Under the pieces are notes generated by a model, which saw nothing but the letters and a program-made list of their open reading frames with translations, ran no database searches and had not been told where the DNA came from. From NCBI RefSeq assembly GCF_029207565.1, contig NZ_JANCMW010000002.1, positions 124,001-188,000 of the forward strand: a stretch of 64,000 nt of DNA, in the 5' to 3' direction. Made by a program: the position numbers and the translations under genes. The stretch is from Marinobacter iranensis (GTDB lineage: Bacteria; Pseudomonadota; Gammaproteobacteria; Pseudomonadales; Oleiphilaceae). Each line of letters begins with the position of its first letter. The stretch's first letter is position 1. Of this stretch, positions 17,684-27,090 are shown one piece after another.

Positions 17684-18373
17684 TTACAAAAGCTGGGCCA
17701 GGGAATCAACAACTGCGTCCGCTCCCAGCGAATCCACCGGTGCGCCGTAATTGTAGCCGTAGCGTACCGCCACCGACGGTATGCCTGCAGCCAGGGCGGC
17801 GCTGATGTCGGTGACCGAGTCCCCCACCATCACCGTGGTGCCCCGGGTGCCGCCGAGTTCTGTCATGGCGTGGATCAACGGTTGCGGGTCCGGCTTGCGT
17901 ACCGGAAGGGTGTCACCGCCGATGCTGATATCGAACCAGTGCTCGATGCCCATCTGCTCCAACAGCGGCGCCACGAACTGTTCCGGCTTGTTGGTGACAA
18001 TGCCCATGCGGCAGCCATAATCCGCCAGCCTGGCCAGGCACTCTTCGACACCGTCAAAGAGTACCGAGTGTTGGCCGTTTAGGTTTTCATAGGCGTGGTA
18101 GAACATGGCCATGGCATCGTTGAACAGGGCGTCGTCCTTTGGGCTGGCTGGCTCCCAGTCCGCCTGGCCTGCCAGGGAGCGGCGAACCAGCACACTGGCG
18201 CCATTGCCCACCCACTGGCGCACATTGTCGATGCCGGCTTTACGGCGCCCCAATTGTTCCAGCATGGCGTCGATGGCCGCCGCCAGGTCGGGGGCGCTGT
18301 CTACCAGGGTGCCGTCCAGGTCGAACAGGGCAACCCCCGGCCAGCGCTGGCTGAACAGGCCCGCCAGACTCAT
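17684..18373 (-). CDS. gph: Phosphoglycolate phosphatase
   Basis: A 229-residue HAD phosphatase that removes phosphate from 2-phosphoglycolate, a product of DNA repair and oxygen damage. Motif I is [15 protein letters not shown] with Asp18 and Asp20; motif II is GIVTNKP; motif III/IV is GRKPDPQPL-like (VRKPDPQPL) and [15 protein letters not shown]. Its ATG overlaps the rpe stop codon by 3 bp, so translation is coupled. The rpe-gph-trpE order is the same as in Pseudomonas, where a housekeeping pair feeds into the trp genes. Confidence 0.93.
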   Translation of the reverse strand: MSLAGLFSQRWPGVALFDLDGTLVDSAPDLAAAIDAMLEQLGRRKAGIDNVRQWVGNGASVLVRRSLAGQADWEPASPKDDALFNDAMAMFYHAYENLNGQHSVLFDGVEECLARLADYGCRMGIVTNKPEQFVAPLLEQMGIEHWFDISIGGDTLPVRKPDPQPLIHAMTELGGTRGTTVMVGDSVTDISAALAAGIPSVAVRYGYNYGAPVDSLGADAVVDSLAQLL

Positions 18374-19056
18374 TGGTTCAGGCCTTTTCGGGCCATTTCC
18401 AGTTCTGCTCGCATCCTGTCGATGGTGGCCTTGTAGTCGTCGGTGTTGAAGATGGCGGAGCCGGCTACAAAGGTGTCGGCACCGGCTTCGGCGATCTCGC
18501 GGATGTTGTCGGTTTTCACGCCACCGTCGATTTCCAGGCGAATATTGCGGCCACTGGCATCAATGCGTTTGCGGGCTTCACGCAGCTTGTCGAGGGTGCC
18601 GGGAATGAATTTCTGGCCGCCAAAACCGGGGTTCACGGACATCAGCAGGATCATGTCCAGCTTGTCCATTACATGGTCGATGTAGTGCAGCGGAGTGGCC
18701 GGGTTGAACACCAGGCCGGCCTTGCAGCCGCCTTCGCGAATCAGTTGCAGGGAGCGGTCAATGTGGTTCGACGCTTCCGGGTGGAAGGTGATGTAGCTGG
18801 CGCCGGCATCGATAAACATGCGGATCAGGTCGTCCACCGGGGATACCATCAAGTGCACGTCGATGGGTGCGGTAACGCCGTGCTTGCGTAAGGCTTCGCA
18901 GACCATGGGGCCGATGGTGAGGTTGGGTACGTAGTGGTTGTCCATCACGTCGAAATGGACAATGTCGGCGCCTGCGGCCAGTACATTATCGACTTCCTCG
19001 CCCAGTCGGGCAAAATCGGCAGACAGGATGGACGGGGCAATCTGGTAAGGGTTCAT
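18370..19056 (-). CDS. rpe: Ribulose-phosphate 3-epimerase
   Basis: A 228-residue TIM-barrel enzyme interconverting ribulose 5-phosphate and xylulose 5-phosphate. [22 protein letters not shown] is the standard start; [12 protein letters not shown] holds metal ligands and a catalytic Asp; [11 protein letters not shown] binds phosphate; [10 protein letters not shown] completes the site. The frame continues to 19572, but that extension overlaps the divergent DUF3530 gene and is not real; ATG 19056 with AGAGAG upstream is right. It leads the rpe-gph-trpEGDC cluster and overlaps gph. Confidence 0.95.
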   Translation of the reverse strand: MNPYQIAPSILSADFARLGEEVDNVLAAGADIVHFDVMDNHYVPNLTIGPMVCEALRKHGVTAPIDVHLMVSPVDDLIRMFIDAGASYITFHPEASNHIDRSLQLIREGGCKAGLVFNPATPLHYIDHVMDKLDMILLMSVNPGFGGQKFIPGTLDKLREARKRIDASGRNIRLEIDGGVKTDNIREIAEAGADTFVAGSAIFNTDDYKATIDRMRAELEMARKGLNQ

Positions 19057-19195
19057 GACGGCTCTCTTGAACGTATTGATAATGGTCTCGATGATGGCGC
19101 GTACAGCGGTTCCCTCTACAAAAGGCTGCTGGGCCGCAAAAACTGCTAGTCTACCAGCTTGATGGTGATTTTTCGCACGGAAAGAGTGACAGCCT

Positions 19196-20221
19196 GTGAG
19201 CAAATGGTTTGAAAAACCGGTGATGCGTTTCCTGGTAATCCTGGCCAGCATGGCGGTTTTCGGGCTCTCGTCCGCATTGGCGCAGGCGCCGGAAGACGCG
19301 CGGGACAAAAACGCGGAAACGGCTGGCCAGGAAAGTGAAAAGCCTGCCGCGGCGGCCGTTGAAAGGGCGATGATATCAACCGGCCTTGATTCGGGGTCGA
19401 TTGCCAGAAACTGGCCAGAGGCGGCCGTGTGGCTGGAGCCACCGGAAGAGGACCGGGTACTGGCCCTGTTTGAGCCGGAAGCCAGTACGCCGGCGAAAGG
19501 AGCTCTGCTGGTCCTTGCCAATGAGGGGCAGTCTCCGGCGTCGGGGCTGGCCCGCGCTCTGCGCCAGCCCATGGCGCGGGATGGCTGGGCAGTAATGACA
19601 CTGGGGCTGGAGGCGCCGCCCTATGCGATCCAGCAAGCGCGAAGGCTACAGGCACGTGCCATTCCGGAAGAGGCGGAGTTGCCTGGGTCGCAAGCCGAAG
19701 AAACCGGCAACGAGCCTGCGGACGAGAGCGAGTCAGTGATGATTGATGTGATGGACAGCGTGGATGTGGAGGAGCTGGCGAACCAGTATCGAACCCGGGT
19801 CCAGAAATCCCTGGCAGTGGCGGTCAGCAATCTGGTCGATCGTGGCTATGGCCGGATAGCGGTCGCCGGCATCGGCCGGGCGGCGGGCCACGTGACGCGG
19901 ATGGCCGCTGCAACGGGTAGCGGCGATGTGTCGGCGTTGATCTGGATTGCGCCGGAATTCGACCAGGGTGATTCAAGGGCTCTGGCTGAATGGCTTGCCG
20001 GGGCTGGAACACTGAAGGTGCTGGAGTTGCACAGTTCTCGCCGGCCGCCGGAATCTGGCGGCACCGGTACCCGGTCACCACGACAGCGCGAGGCTGCATT
20101 GAAGCGCGCCGAGGTTGCGGGTTATTCCCGGCAGCCGGTAGCAATGTCCTCGCAGCCGGAGCCCCGAGAGGCGCCAGCCCTGGCTAATCGCATCTCGGCC
20201 TGGCTTGAGCCCGACCGTTAG
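19196..20221 (+). CDS. DUF3530 family exported protein
   Basis: A 341-residue protein with an N-terminal signal sequence (about residues 9-30, ending ALAQA), then an Ala/Glu-rich linker. The body matches DUF3530: [31 protein letters not shown], and [13 protein letters not shown] where an alpha/beta hydrolase would have its nucleophile elbow. A Ser is missing from that elbow (GIGRAAG), so catalysis by a serine triad is doubtful. It starts with GTG at 19196. Location is probably periplasmic. Function unknown; its neighbours are rpe (divergent) and the convergent PAAR gene. Confidence 0.8.
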   Translation: MSKWFEKPVMRFLVILASMAVFGLSSALAQAPEDARDKNAETAGQESEKPAAAAVERAMISTGLDSGSIARNWPEAAVWLEPPEEDRVLALFEPEASTPAKGALLVLANEGQSPASGLARALRQPMARDGWAVMTLGLEAPPYAIQQARRLQARAIPEEAELPGSQAEETGNEPADESESVMIDVMDSVDVEELANQYRTRVQKSLAVAVSNLVDRGYGRIAVAGIGRAAGHVTRMAAATGSGDVSALIWIAPEFDQGDSRALAEWLAGAGTLKVLELHSSRRPPESGGTGTRSPRQREAALKRAEVAGYSRQPVAMSSQPEPREAPALANRISAWLEPDR

Positions 20222-20227
20222 GAGGGC

Positions 20228-20515
20228 TTAGCCACCCACGGCACTGGATGACCCGATAACCACACCGCCACAACTGATGGCATCGCCAGTCAGTGCTGCC
20301 GGTTTGCCTTCGATCATCACCGTCGGGCTGCCTGCGACAATGGCACGGGGATGCGGGGGATGCTTGGGTTTGGAATGCATGGCGAGCTGGTCGCCGAGCC
20401 GGGCGACGGGTTTGCCGTCCAGCAGTACGGTGGCGCTGCCGGTAATCACCGGGGTAGGAGGAAAACCGTTGTGGTCGGTTCCGATGTCTCCGAGGAGGAC
20501 GAGTTTCTTGCCCAT
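20228..20515 (-). CDS. PAAR-domain protein (type VI secretion spike tip)
   Basis: A 95-residue PAAR protein, made almost wholly of the cone-shaped repeat domain: TDHNGFPPTPVITGSATVLLDGKPVARLGD, then PRAIVAGSPTVMIEGKPAALTGD and a final CGGVVIG. His and Cys residues fit the zinc site at the cone tip. PAAR proteins cap the VgrG spike of the type VI secretion apparatus. There is no effector extension and no T6SS gene anywhere in the window, so this is an orphan tip or serves another contractile device. AGGAG lies just ahead of the ATG at 20515. Confidence 0.88.
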   Translation of the reverse strand: MGKKLVLLGDIGTDHNGFPPTPVITGSATVLLDGKPVARLGDQLAMHSKPKHPPHPRAIVAGSPTVMIEGKPAALTGDAISCGGVVIGSSSAVGG

Positions 20516-20623
20516 GGGAATGCTCCTTTTCAGTGGGTCTTGCAGGCCGCTGGTCCTTGAGCCTGCTTTTGAATCGTGTCTGCGGAGTCTAGCAAGCTTG
20601 ACTCCGAATTCAAAACGTTGGAT

Positions 20624-21379
20624 TCAAACCGAAAGGCGCTGGCTGATCAGTTCCCACGCTTGCTGGTATCTCAGCAGCCGGTCCTTGGCCCGGGCCAGTT
20701 CAGCGGGGCTTAGCTTCTGCTGCGCCAGTTTGTCGGGATGGCACTCCGATACTTTCTTGCGATAGGCCCGCTTGATAACCTCCCGGCTGTCGCGTCGGGT
20801 AACACCGAGGAGCTGACAGGCCTGCTCGAAGGTGGAGGGTCGGGGCTGGCTTTCCGGTTCGGTGATCCAGACCTTGCAGGCGTAGCTTTCAAGAATGTCA
20901 TCGCTGACACGGATCGGCAGGCCCATCTGGTCGATGGCGTCTTCGCAGCGATAGCGTCTGGGTTTTTCGGGGCGACCCTGCAACTGCGCCGCATGGCAAA
21001 GGCAGATAGCAACACGCAGCGCGGGGGAAGGCCAGAGCCTGTGGGTCAGCTTCAATCCCAGGGCTTTCAGGGCGGGGATGCGCTCGGCGGACTTGCCCTT
21101 ACGGAAGCTGCCAATGGCCTTGCGGCGCTGGCGACCGGACAGTTTCAGCGCCTTCATCAGGGTTTCAGCAAAACCGATGTCTTTTTCCGTCACCCGGCCT
21201 TCCGACTTGGCAATGTAGCCCAGGAAAAAGAACAGGCTCCGGCGGCACCAGCGCGGCAGCCGGGTTCTTACCAATAGCTCATTTGCCTGGTGGCCGCAGG
21301 CCGACAGTTCCCCGAGCAGTTCGCTGAATTCGGCCTCCATGCGTGCGGGAAGGCTGTTGTCCCTGGAATCAGAAGTCAT
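20624..21379 (-). CDS. TerB-J-domain co-chaperone, soluble DjlA-like
   Basis: A 251-residue protein with a TerB/DjlA-N helical domain (about residues 45-120, LGYIAKSEGRVTEKDIGFAETLM) and a C-terminal J domain (about 185-250) with the essential HPD in SECHPDKL. Unlike E. coli DjlA it has no N-terminal transmembrane segment, so it is cytosolic. J domains stimulate DnaK ATPase. The gene overlaps murU by 11 bp and is the last of amgK-murU-djlA-like, the same order as PA0596-PA0598 of Pseudomonas aeruginosa as I recall it. Confidence 0.87.
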   Translation of the reverse strand: MTSDSRDNSLPARMEAEFSELLGELSACGHQANELLVRTRLPRWCRRSLFFFLGYIAKSEGRVTEKDIGFAETLMKALKLSGRQRRKAIGSFRKGKSAERIPALKALGLKLTHRLWPSPALRVAICLCHAAQLQGRPEKPRRYRCEDAIDQMGLPIRVSDDILESYACKVWITEPESQPRPSTFEQACQLLGVTRRDSREVIKRAYRKKVSECHPDKLAQQKLSPAELARAKDRLLRYQQAWELISQRLSV

Positions 21380-22061
21380 GGCTCAACCCCTCGTCCCTGA
21401 GCTTCCGATCCAGCTCCCGAAGCCGTTCCGGAGTACCGATGTCCATCCAGGCGCCGGTGTGGTGCAGGCCTCTCACGCGTTTCCGGGACATAGCCTTACG
21501 CAGGATGGGGGCCAGTTTCCGGGCGCCCGGTACCAACCCTTCAAACAGGTTGCGATTAAGCAGGCTGATACCGGTAAAGGTCAACATATCCGGCCCACCT
21601 TCGGTCACCGTGCCGTCCGGGTGCAGGCAGAAATCGCCAGCCGGATGGTGTTCCGGGTTCCCGGTCATTACCAGCAGGGCGTCGGCATTGTCGGGCGGGG
21701 TCAGTTGTGCCGGATTGAAGTCGCACCAGATATCGCCGTTGATCACCACGAACCAGTCATCGCCGGCGCGAGTCAGCAGGGGAAGGGCGTGCACTATGCC
21801 GCCCGCGGTTTCCAGCGGTTCGTTTTCCCGTGAGTACTCGATGGACAGTCCGAAGGCGTCGCCATTGCCCAGTTCCTCCTCAATCTGCTTGCCCAGCCAG
21901 GCGTGGTTGATCACCAGTTGCCGGAAACCGGCTGCCTTCAGCCGTTCCAGGTGGTGCACGATCAGCGGCTTGCCGCCGGCGGGAAGGAGCGGCTTCGGGG
22001 TTGTCAGTGTCAGCGGCCGCATGCGCTCGCCCTTGCCGGCCGCGAGGATCATGGCTTTCAC
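21369..22061 (-). CDS. murU: N-acetylmuramate alpha-1-phosphate uridylyltransferase
   Basis: A 230-residue sugar nucleotidyltransferase that makes UDP-MurNAc from MurNAc-1-phosphate in the fosfomycin-bypassing cell-wall recycling route. The nucleotide motif is MILAAGKGERMRPLT with KPLLPAGGKPL following; VVINGDIWCDF holds the metal-binding Asp. The start is GTG at 22061, overlapping the amgK stop as GTGA; an upstream extension to 22127 is inside amgK and is not real. It is translationally coupled to amgK, which makes its substrate. Confidence 0.93.
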   Translation of the reverse strand: MKAMILAAGKGERMRPLTLTTPKPLLPAGGKPLIVHHLERLKAAGFRQLVINHAWLGKQIEEELGNGDAFGLSIEYSRENEPLETAGGIVHALPLLTRAGDDWFVVINGDIWCDFNPAQLTPPDNADALLVMTGNPEHHPAGDFCLHPDGTVTEGGPDMLTFTGISLLNRNLFEGLVPGARKLAPILRKAMSRKRVRGLHHTGAWMDIGTPERLRELDRKLRDEGLSHDF

Positions 22062-23095
22062 TGGCCGGATGTCTCCACTGGGCCTATCTGTTCTTCTATG
22101 GCGGGCACTACGGTGTCGGTCAGCCACTCATGGAAGTGGCGCAGGGCGGCCTGTCTGCTGCTGGCCTCCACCAGGTAGCCGACCGTGCGGGGAACGTCCT
22201 TCAGGAACCCGGTCTTTCCGTCCCGGATCGCCAGCCTGGCAAAGATGCCCGCTGCTTTCAGGTGGCGTTGCATGCCCATGAGTTCCAGCCATTGGCGGAA
22301 GGTATCCCGGTCCGACTTGTGCAGGCCGGCTTCGGCACTGAGTACCCGGAAGTGCTCGGCCCACTGGCTGATGCGTGCCTCGGGCCAGCGGATGTAGCAG
22401 TCTTTAAGCAGTGACACCAGGTCATAGGTGATCGGGCCGCGCACGGCATCCTGGAAGTCGATCACACCGGGCCTGTCGGTGCCGGGGCGCACCAGCAGGT
22501 TGCGGGAGTGGTAGTCGCGGTGTACCGCCACGTCCGGCTGTGCGAGGGCGCTTTCCCGCAGGAAAGCAAATGTGGTGTCCAGCAGTGCGCGTTCGCCGTT
22601 GGAAAGGGCCAGCCCCAGTTTCCGGGTCAGCAGCCAGTCGGGAAACAGGGCCATTTCGCGATCCAGGAGGGCGGTGTCGTAGGCTGGCAGCGGATAATCC
22701 GAAGTGTCCCCCGCCTGCTGTATGCGCACCAGCTCGTCCATGGCCGCGCCGTACAGTTGGTCAGCATTGCTTTGATTGAGCGCGCCGAGCATCAGGGTGT
22801 CACCGAAGTCTTCCAGCAACAGGAACCCCCGGGTCAGATCCTCATGGACAACATCCGGCACGGCGATATCCAGGCTGCGCCAGTGATGGGCAATGGCCAC
22901 AAAAGGCTGACAGTCTTCGTGCTCCGGAGGTGCGTCCATCACAATGTAGGGCTGTGAACCGGTACCATGCGGATCACCGCTGACGCGGAAATAACGGCGA
23001 AAGCTTGCGTCCCCGGATACCGGCTCGGGTGTTGCCTGGTCAAAACCGGGAAGGTCTCTGACCCACTGGGTGAGCATTGTCAGGCGGGTATCCAT
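22058..23095 (-). CDS. amgK: N-acetylmuramate/N-acetylglucosamine anomeric kinase
   Basis: A 345-residue aminoglycoside-phosphotransferase-fold kinase. It phosphorylates the anomeric hydroxyl of MurNAc and GlcNAc recovered from peptidoglycan. Motifs: SGDASFRRYFRV near the N-terminus, LLLEDFGDTLML, the catalytic loop VAVHRDYHSRNLLV, and GVIDFQDAVRGPITYDLVSLL with the metal-binding Asp. It is divergent from lptD and overlaps murU by 4 bp. The pair bypasses de novo UDP-MurNAc synthesis and is linked to intrinsic fosfomycin resistance in Pseudomonas. Confidence 0.93.
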   Translation of the reverse strand: MDTRLTMLTQWVRDLPGFDQATPEPVSGDASFRRYFRVSGDPHGTGSQPYIVMDAPPEHEDCQPFVAIAHHWRSLDIAVPDVVHEDLTRGFLLLEDFGDTLMLGALNQSNADQLYGAAMDELVRIQQAGDTSDYPLPAYDTALLDREMALFPDWLLTRKLGLALSNGERALLDTTFAFLRESALAQPDVAVHRDYHSRNLLVRPGTDRPGVIDFQDAVRGPITYDLVSLLKDCYIRWPEARISQWAEHFRVLSAEAGLHKSDRDTFRQWLELMGMQRHLKAAGIFARLAIRDGKTGFLKDVPRTVGYLVEASSRQAALRHFHEWLTDTVVPAIEEQIGPVETSGQ

Positions 23096-23315
23096 GGGAT
23101 TGGCTGGTTTCCTGGCTCAGAATTTATAGGTGTCTTGGCTGAAATGAACCTGCGGGCTCATGGCCGAAAGTTAGCAGATCAGTATAGAGACGGTAAATCG
23201 GTTTTGCAGCAATGACCGGTTTCCGTTAACAAGGCAAAGAGCGCCGTGTAAACTAGGCCGCTGTTGAATAGTCTCCGAAAGCCGCGAATCCATTCTGGAC
23301 AGGAACCCGCTCATC

Positions 23316-25703
23316 GTGCCAGCCCCATCAAGGAAGCTGCGAAAGCCAACACCCCGGTTGCGGCACCGTATAACGCGGCTGCTTGCGTCCGTTGCGGGTT
23401 GCTCCATGGTGGTGGCGACGCCAGAGATTTTCGCCCAGGCAGCGCCGTCGGCTGCCGAGATTGACTGGCGGCCGAAATCGGAACTGCCTGACGATGTTCG
23501 TCGCTCCCTGCCGGATTTCTGTGAAGGGGGTTACCTGCCTTCCGCTGTGCCGGAGGGCACTAATGACCCGGCGGCGGATGCTGGCCAGGCGCCCCTGCAG
23601 GCCAGCGGGCTCAATGCCCGGTATGAAGTGGACAATGAACTGTTCCTGCGAGGGGACGTTCGCCTGCAGCAGTCGGGCTTCAGGGTTACGGGCTCTGAAG
23701 CCCGCTACAACCAGGCCACCGGGGCAGTGGCCATCAAGGGCCCGATGACCAGCCGTGGTGACGGCTTCCTGTTGACCGGCGAGCGCGCTGACTATGACGT
23801 TAACAGCGGCCGGGTGGACATCAATACCGCGACCTTCCTTCTGCACGGCCCGGAAATGCGTGGCTCTGCCGGGCAACTTTCCCGCACGGCGGAAGACCAG
23901 GTGCGGATCCGGCAGGGCTCATTGACCACCTGCGCCCCGAACAACAACGACTGGTCCATTGTGGCCTCGGACATCCACCTGGATCAGGGTGAAGGTGTGG
24001 GCACGGCCAAGCACGTGCGCCTCGAGATCAGTGATATCCCGGTGTTTTACTGGCCCTACGCCAGCTTCCCCATTGATGACCGTCGCAAGACCGGCTTCCT
24101 TTACCCATCTTTCGGGACTTCCAATGCCGGTAGCGGAGCCTTCCTGTCGGTGCCCTACTACCTCAACCTGGCACCACATTACGACGCCACTGTCACGCCG
24201 CAATATATCCATGGGCGCGGGCTGTTCACCGAGGCTGAGGGGCGCTATCTCAGCAGTTTGGGCGAGTCGGTATTGCAGATAGGCTACGCCGGCAACGATT
24301 CGGAGTATGAGCGGGAGTTCCCGGGTGAAGATGGAGAACGCTGGGGCCTGGACTTCAGTACCCGCGCGGCCTTCGGCTATGGCTGGACCGGTTATGGCGA
24401 TTATTCCGTGGTCAGCGATGACGACTACCTCAGCGATCTCAACCGGAATCTCGAGATCAATCGCGAGACTCACCTGCGCCGCCGCGGTGGTGTTCGATAC
24501 CGGGATTCATCCCAGTATTTCGAGACCTACCTCAGTGGTTACCAGACCCTCAGCGATTTCATTGCCGACGAAAATGTTCCCTATTCCCAGTTGCCGGAAG
24601 TGGTGTACGGCGCCACCACTGACGCAGGCCTGGCGGAAATGTCGCTGGAAAGCCAGTACACCTATTTCTACCGTGACAACGCCGACCTGACCGGGTTCGA
24701 CCGGGCCAACGGCCAGCGCCTGCGGGCCATTCCCGAACTCGCGCTGCCGATGCGGGCGCTCTGGGGTTACGCCAGGCCTTCCGTGAGCGTTGATTACACC
24801 CGTTATGAACTGGAAGACTACACCGCGCGTGACCCAGGTTTCGATCGCACCGTGCCGGTTGCGGAGTGGGATTCCGGGCTGTATTTCGACCGCCAGTCCA
24901 GTGTGTTTGACATCCCCTATAACCAGACCCTGGAGCCCAGGCTTTACTATGCCTGGGCTGACGCGGACGCTGACCAGTCCTACATTCCGGACTTTGATAC
25001 TGCCATCCGTTCGTTCAGTTTCGACCAGCTTTTCCAGCGCAATCGGTTCAGCGGCGGTGACCGGGTGGGCGACAGCAATCAACTGACCGTGGCCTTGACC
25101 AGCCGCTTTAACGACCTGCTGACCGGCGCTGAGCGCGCCCGCTTCAGCATCGGCCAGGTTCACTACTATGATGACCGCGAGGTAACTCTGGATGGTGAGG
25201 GCGCCTCGGATGCCAGTGACTCCCCGCTCGCCGGCGAAATGGTTCTGCGCCCGGTGAACGGTCTGGAAATCCGTACCTCCGGTCTGTGGGAACCGGATAC
25301 CAGCAAGACCCAGGAAGGTCGCAGCCAACTGGTTTTCCACTCCGACGATTACCGTTACCTGGCCAGCGTGGGCCACACCTACCGGCGAAATGAATTTGAA
25401 CAGTCGGATATCGGGGGCGTTTTTCCTGTCACAGACCGTGTTAGTCTGATCGGCCGCTGGGTATACGATTCACAGCTCGACCGCACCGTCGGTTCCCTGG
25501 CCGGGCTGGAATACAATAATTGTTGCTGGAGCGTGCAGTTGGTGCACCAGAATTACCTGACGGACGACGAAGAACTCGAGAGTCGCATGCTGTTCCAGAT
25601 CCAGCTCAAGGGGCTGGGAGGCAGTGGCGGATCGTCCGACCAGATATCCGAGGCCATCTATGGCTTTGACGAAAGGGAACGTCGCCGTTTCGGTGGCCGC
25701 TGA
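23316..25703 (+). CDS. lptD: LPS-assembly outer-membrane protein LptD
   Basis: A 795-residue beta-barrel that inserts lipopolysaccharide into the outer leaflet. After a signal sequence (to about residue 40), an OstA/LptA-like jellyroll (residues about 100-230, with FLRGDVRLQQSGFRVTGSEARYN) leads into the LptD C-terminal barrel rich in alternating Tyr/aromatic strands. Cysteines needed for the two inter-domain disulfides are there: one in PDFCEGGYL, one in LTTCAPNNND, and the adjacent pair in NNCCWSVQL. It starts with GTG at 23316. It is divergent from amgK and leads lptD-surA-pdxA-rsmA-apaH; SurA is its chaperone. Confidence 0.96.
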   Translation: MPAPSRKLRKPTPRLRHRITRLLASVAGCSMVVATPEIFAQAAPSAAEIDWRPKSELPDDVRRSLPDFCEGGYLPSAVPEGTNDPAADAGQAPLQASGLNARYEVDNELFLRGDVRLQQSGFRVTGSEARYNQATGAVAIKGPMTSRGDGFLLTGERADYDVNSGRVDINTATFLLHGPEMRGSAGQLSRTAEDQVRIRQGSLTTCAPNNNDWSIVASDIHLDQGEGVGTAKHVRLEISDIPVFYWPYASFPIDDRRKTGFLYPSFGTSNAGSGAFLSVPYYLNLAPHYDATVTPQYIHGRGLFTEAEGRYLSSLGESVLQIGYAGNDSEYEREFPGEDGERWGLDFSTRAAFGYGWTGYGDYSVVSDDDYLSDLNRNLEINRETHLRRRGGVRYRDSSQYFETYLSGYQTLSDFIADENVPYSQLPEVVYGATTDAGLAEMSLESQYTYFYRDNADLTGFDRANGQRLRAIPELALPMRALWGYARPSVSVDYTRYELEDYTARDPGFDRTVPVAEWDSGLYFDRQSSVFDIPYNQTLEPRLYYAWADADADQSYIPDFDTAIRSFSFDQLFQRNRFSGGDRVGDSNQLTVALTSRFNDLLTGAERARFSIGQVHYYDDREVTLDGEGASDASDSPLAGEMVLRPVNGLEIRTSGLWEPDTSKTQEGRSQLVFHSDDYRYLASVGHTYRRNEFEQSDIGGVFPVTDRVSLIGRWVYDSQLDRTVGSLAGLEYNNCCWSVQLVHQNYLTDDEELESRMLFQIQLKGLGGSGGSSDQISEAIYGFDERERRRFGGR

Positions 25704-25723
25704 TGCCTGATGGTTCAGGCATC
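25702..25723 (+). terminator. Hairpin between lptD and surA
   Basis: GATGCCTGA and TCAGGCATC pair perfectly around a TGGT loop, beginning at the lptD stop codon. There is no run of T after it. It could lower read-through into surA or protect the lptD mRNA end rather than stop transcription outright. Confidence 0.5.
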
Positions 25724-25767
25724 GGGTGCCGGGGTGACAGGCAGTATTTTTCCATACAGAGGTGACT

Positions 25768-27090
25768 ATGAAGGCGAACCTTCGCCATTGCGCACAAACA
25801 CTATTGGCACTGATGGTTGTGATGGTTTCCGCAACTGCGCAGGCCGACCGCAAACTCCTCGACCAGGTGGTGGCGGTCGTCAATGACGACGTTATTCTGC
25901 AGTCCGAGCTGGAAGCACGAATCAGCACCATTACCGGTCGCCTGCAGGCACAGGGAACCGGCTTGCCACCCCGGGATATTCTGGAGGACCGGGTGCTGGA
26001 GCAACTGATCAGCGAGTCGATCCAGCTACAAATGGCAGACAGGGCCGGTATGCGCATCAGCGACAACGAGCTGAACGAAACCATGGCCTCCATTGCCCAG
26101 CGCAACAACATGACCCTGGCCCAGTTTGAGGAACAATTGGCCCAGGAAGGCGTTACCTATCGCGAGGCGCGGGAGCAGATCCGCAACGAAATGATCACCA
26201 GCCGGGTACAGCAACGGCAGGTTGGCAACCGGGTGCGGGTAACGGATCGGGAAGTAGAGAATTATCTTGAGGCCACGGCGGGTCAGGGTCGCAGCAACGC
26301 GGAATACGAACTTGCCCATATCCTCATCGAAGTGGACGACTTTAACGACGAGGAAGAGGTCAGCGCTGCCCGCGAGAAAGTAGAGACATTGCGCGAAGAA
26401 ATCGCGGAGGGCCGGGATTTCAGATCGGTTGCTGTCGCCGAGTCCGATGCCAGCAATGCCCTCGATGGGGGCAACATGGGTTGGCGTGCTGAAAACCAGT
26501 TGCCATCACTGGTTGCCGATGTGGTGCCGGATCTGGAGCCCGGAACGGTATCACCCGTGCTGCGGAACAACAGCGGTTTCCATCTGGTGATGGTGATGGA
26601 CCGTCGCGGCGGTGACAAAGCGCAGGTTATCGAACAGTCGAAAGTCCGTCACATACTGGTTCGCACATCAGAAACCGTGTCGGAAGCCCAGGCCGAAGAA
26701 ACCATTCGCGAGCTCTACCGGCAAATCAAGAACGGTGCCGATTTCGCGGCCATAGCCAGGGAGCACTCGGACGACCCTGTTTCCGGCTCTGATGGCGGGA
26801 ACCTTGGCTGGGTCAGCCCCGGGCAGATGGTGCCGGAATTCGAGCAGGCCATGATGGAAGCCGAGGTGGGCGAGATCAAAGGCCCGTTCCGCTCCCAGTT
26901 CGGCTGGCACATACTGGAAGTTCAGGACCGTCGTCAGCAGGACATCAGTGGCGAAGTCAGGGAGTCCGAGGCACGGCAGGCCATCTACCGTCGCAAGTTT
27001 GATACCGAGCTGCAGAACTGGCTGAGGGAAATCCGCGACGAGGCGTTTGTGGAATTCAAGAGCGGCTACGGAGCAAGCAACGAGTCATGA
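25768..27090 (+). CDS. surA: Periplasmic chaperone and peptidyl-prolyl isomerase SurA
   Basis: A 440-residue outer-membrane-protein chaperone. A signal peptide of about 25 residues ends TAQA. The SurA N-terminal chaperone domain (LLDQVVAVVNDDVILQSELEARI) is followed by two parvulin domains, the first around AHILIEVDD and the second around RHILVRTSE, each with the typical HxxW/GGNLGW-type sequence (GGNMGW, GGNLGW). AGAGG precedes ATG 25768; a GTG two codons upstream is inside that ribosome-binding site and is unlikely. The stop overlaps the pdxA start as ATGA. Confidence 0.95.
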   Translation: MKANLRHCAQTLLALMVVMVSATAQADRKLLDQVVAVVNDDVILQSELEARISTITGRLQAQGTGLPPRDILEDRVLEQLISESIQLQMADRAGMRISDNELNETMASIAQRNNMTLAQFEEQLAQEGVTYREAREQIRNEMITSRVQQRQVGNRVRVTDREVENYLEATAGQGRSNAEYELAHILIEVDDFNDEEEVSAAREKVETLREEIAEGRDFRSVAVAESDASNALDGGNMGWRAENQLPSLVADVVPDLEPGTVSPVLRNNSGFHLVMVMDRRGGDKAQVIEQSKVRHILVRTSETVSEAQAEETIRELYRQIKNGADFAAIAREHSDDPVSGSDGGNLGWVSPGQMVPEFEQAMMEAEVGEIKGPFRSQFGWHILEVQDRRQQDISGEVRESEARQAIYRRKFDTELQNWLREIRDEAFVEFKSGYGASNES

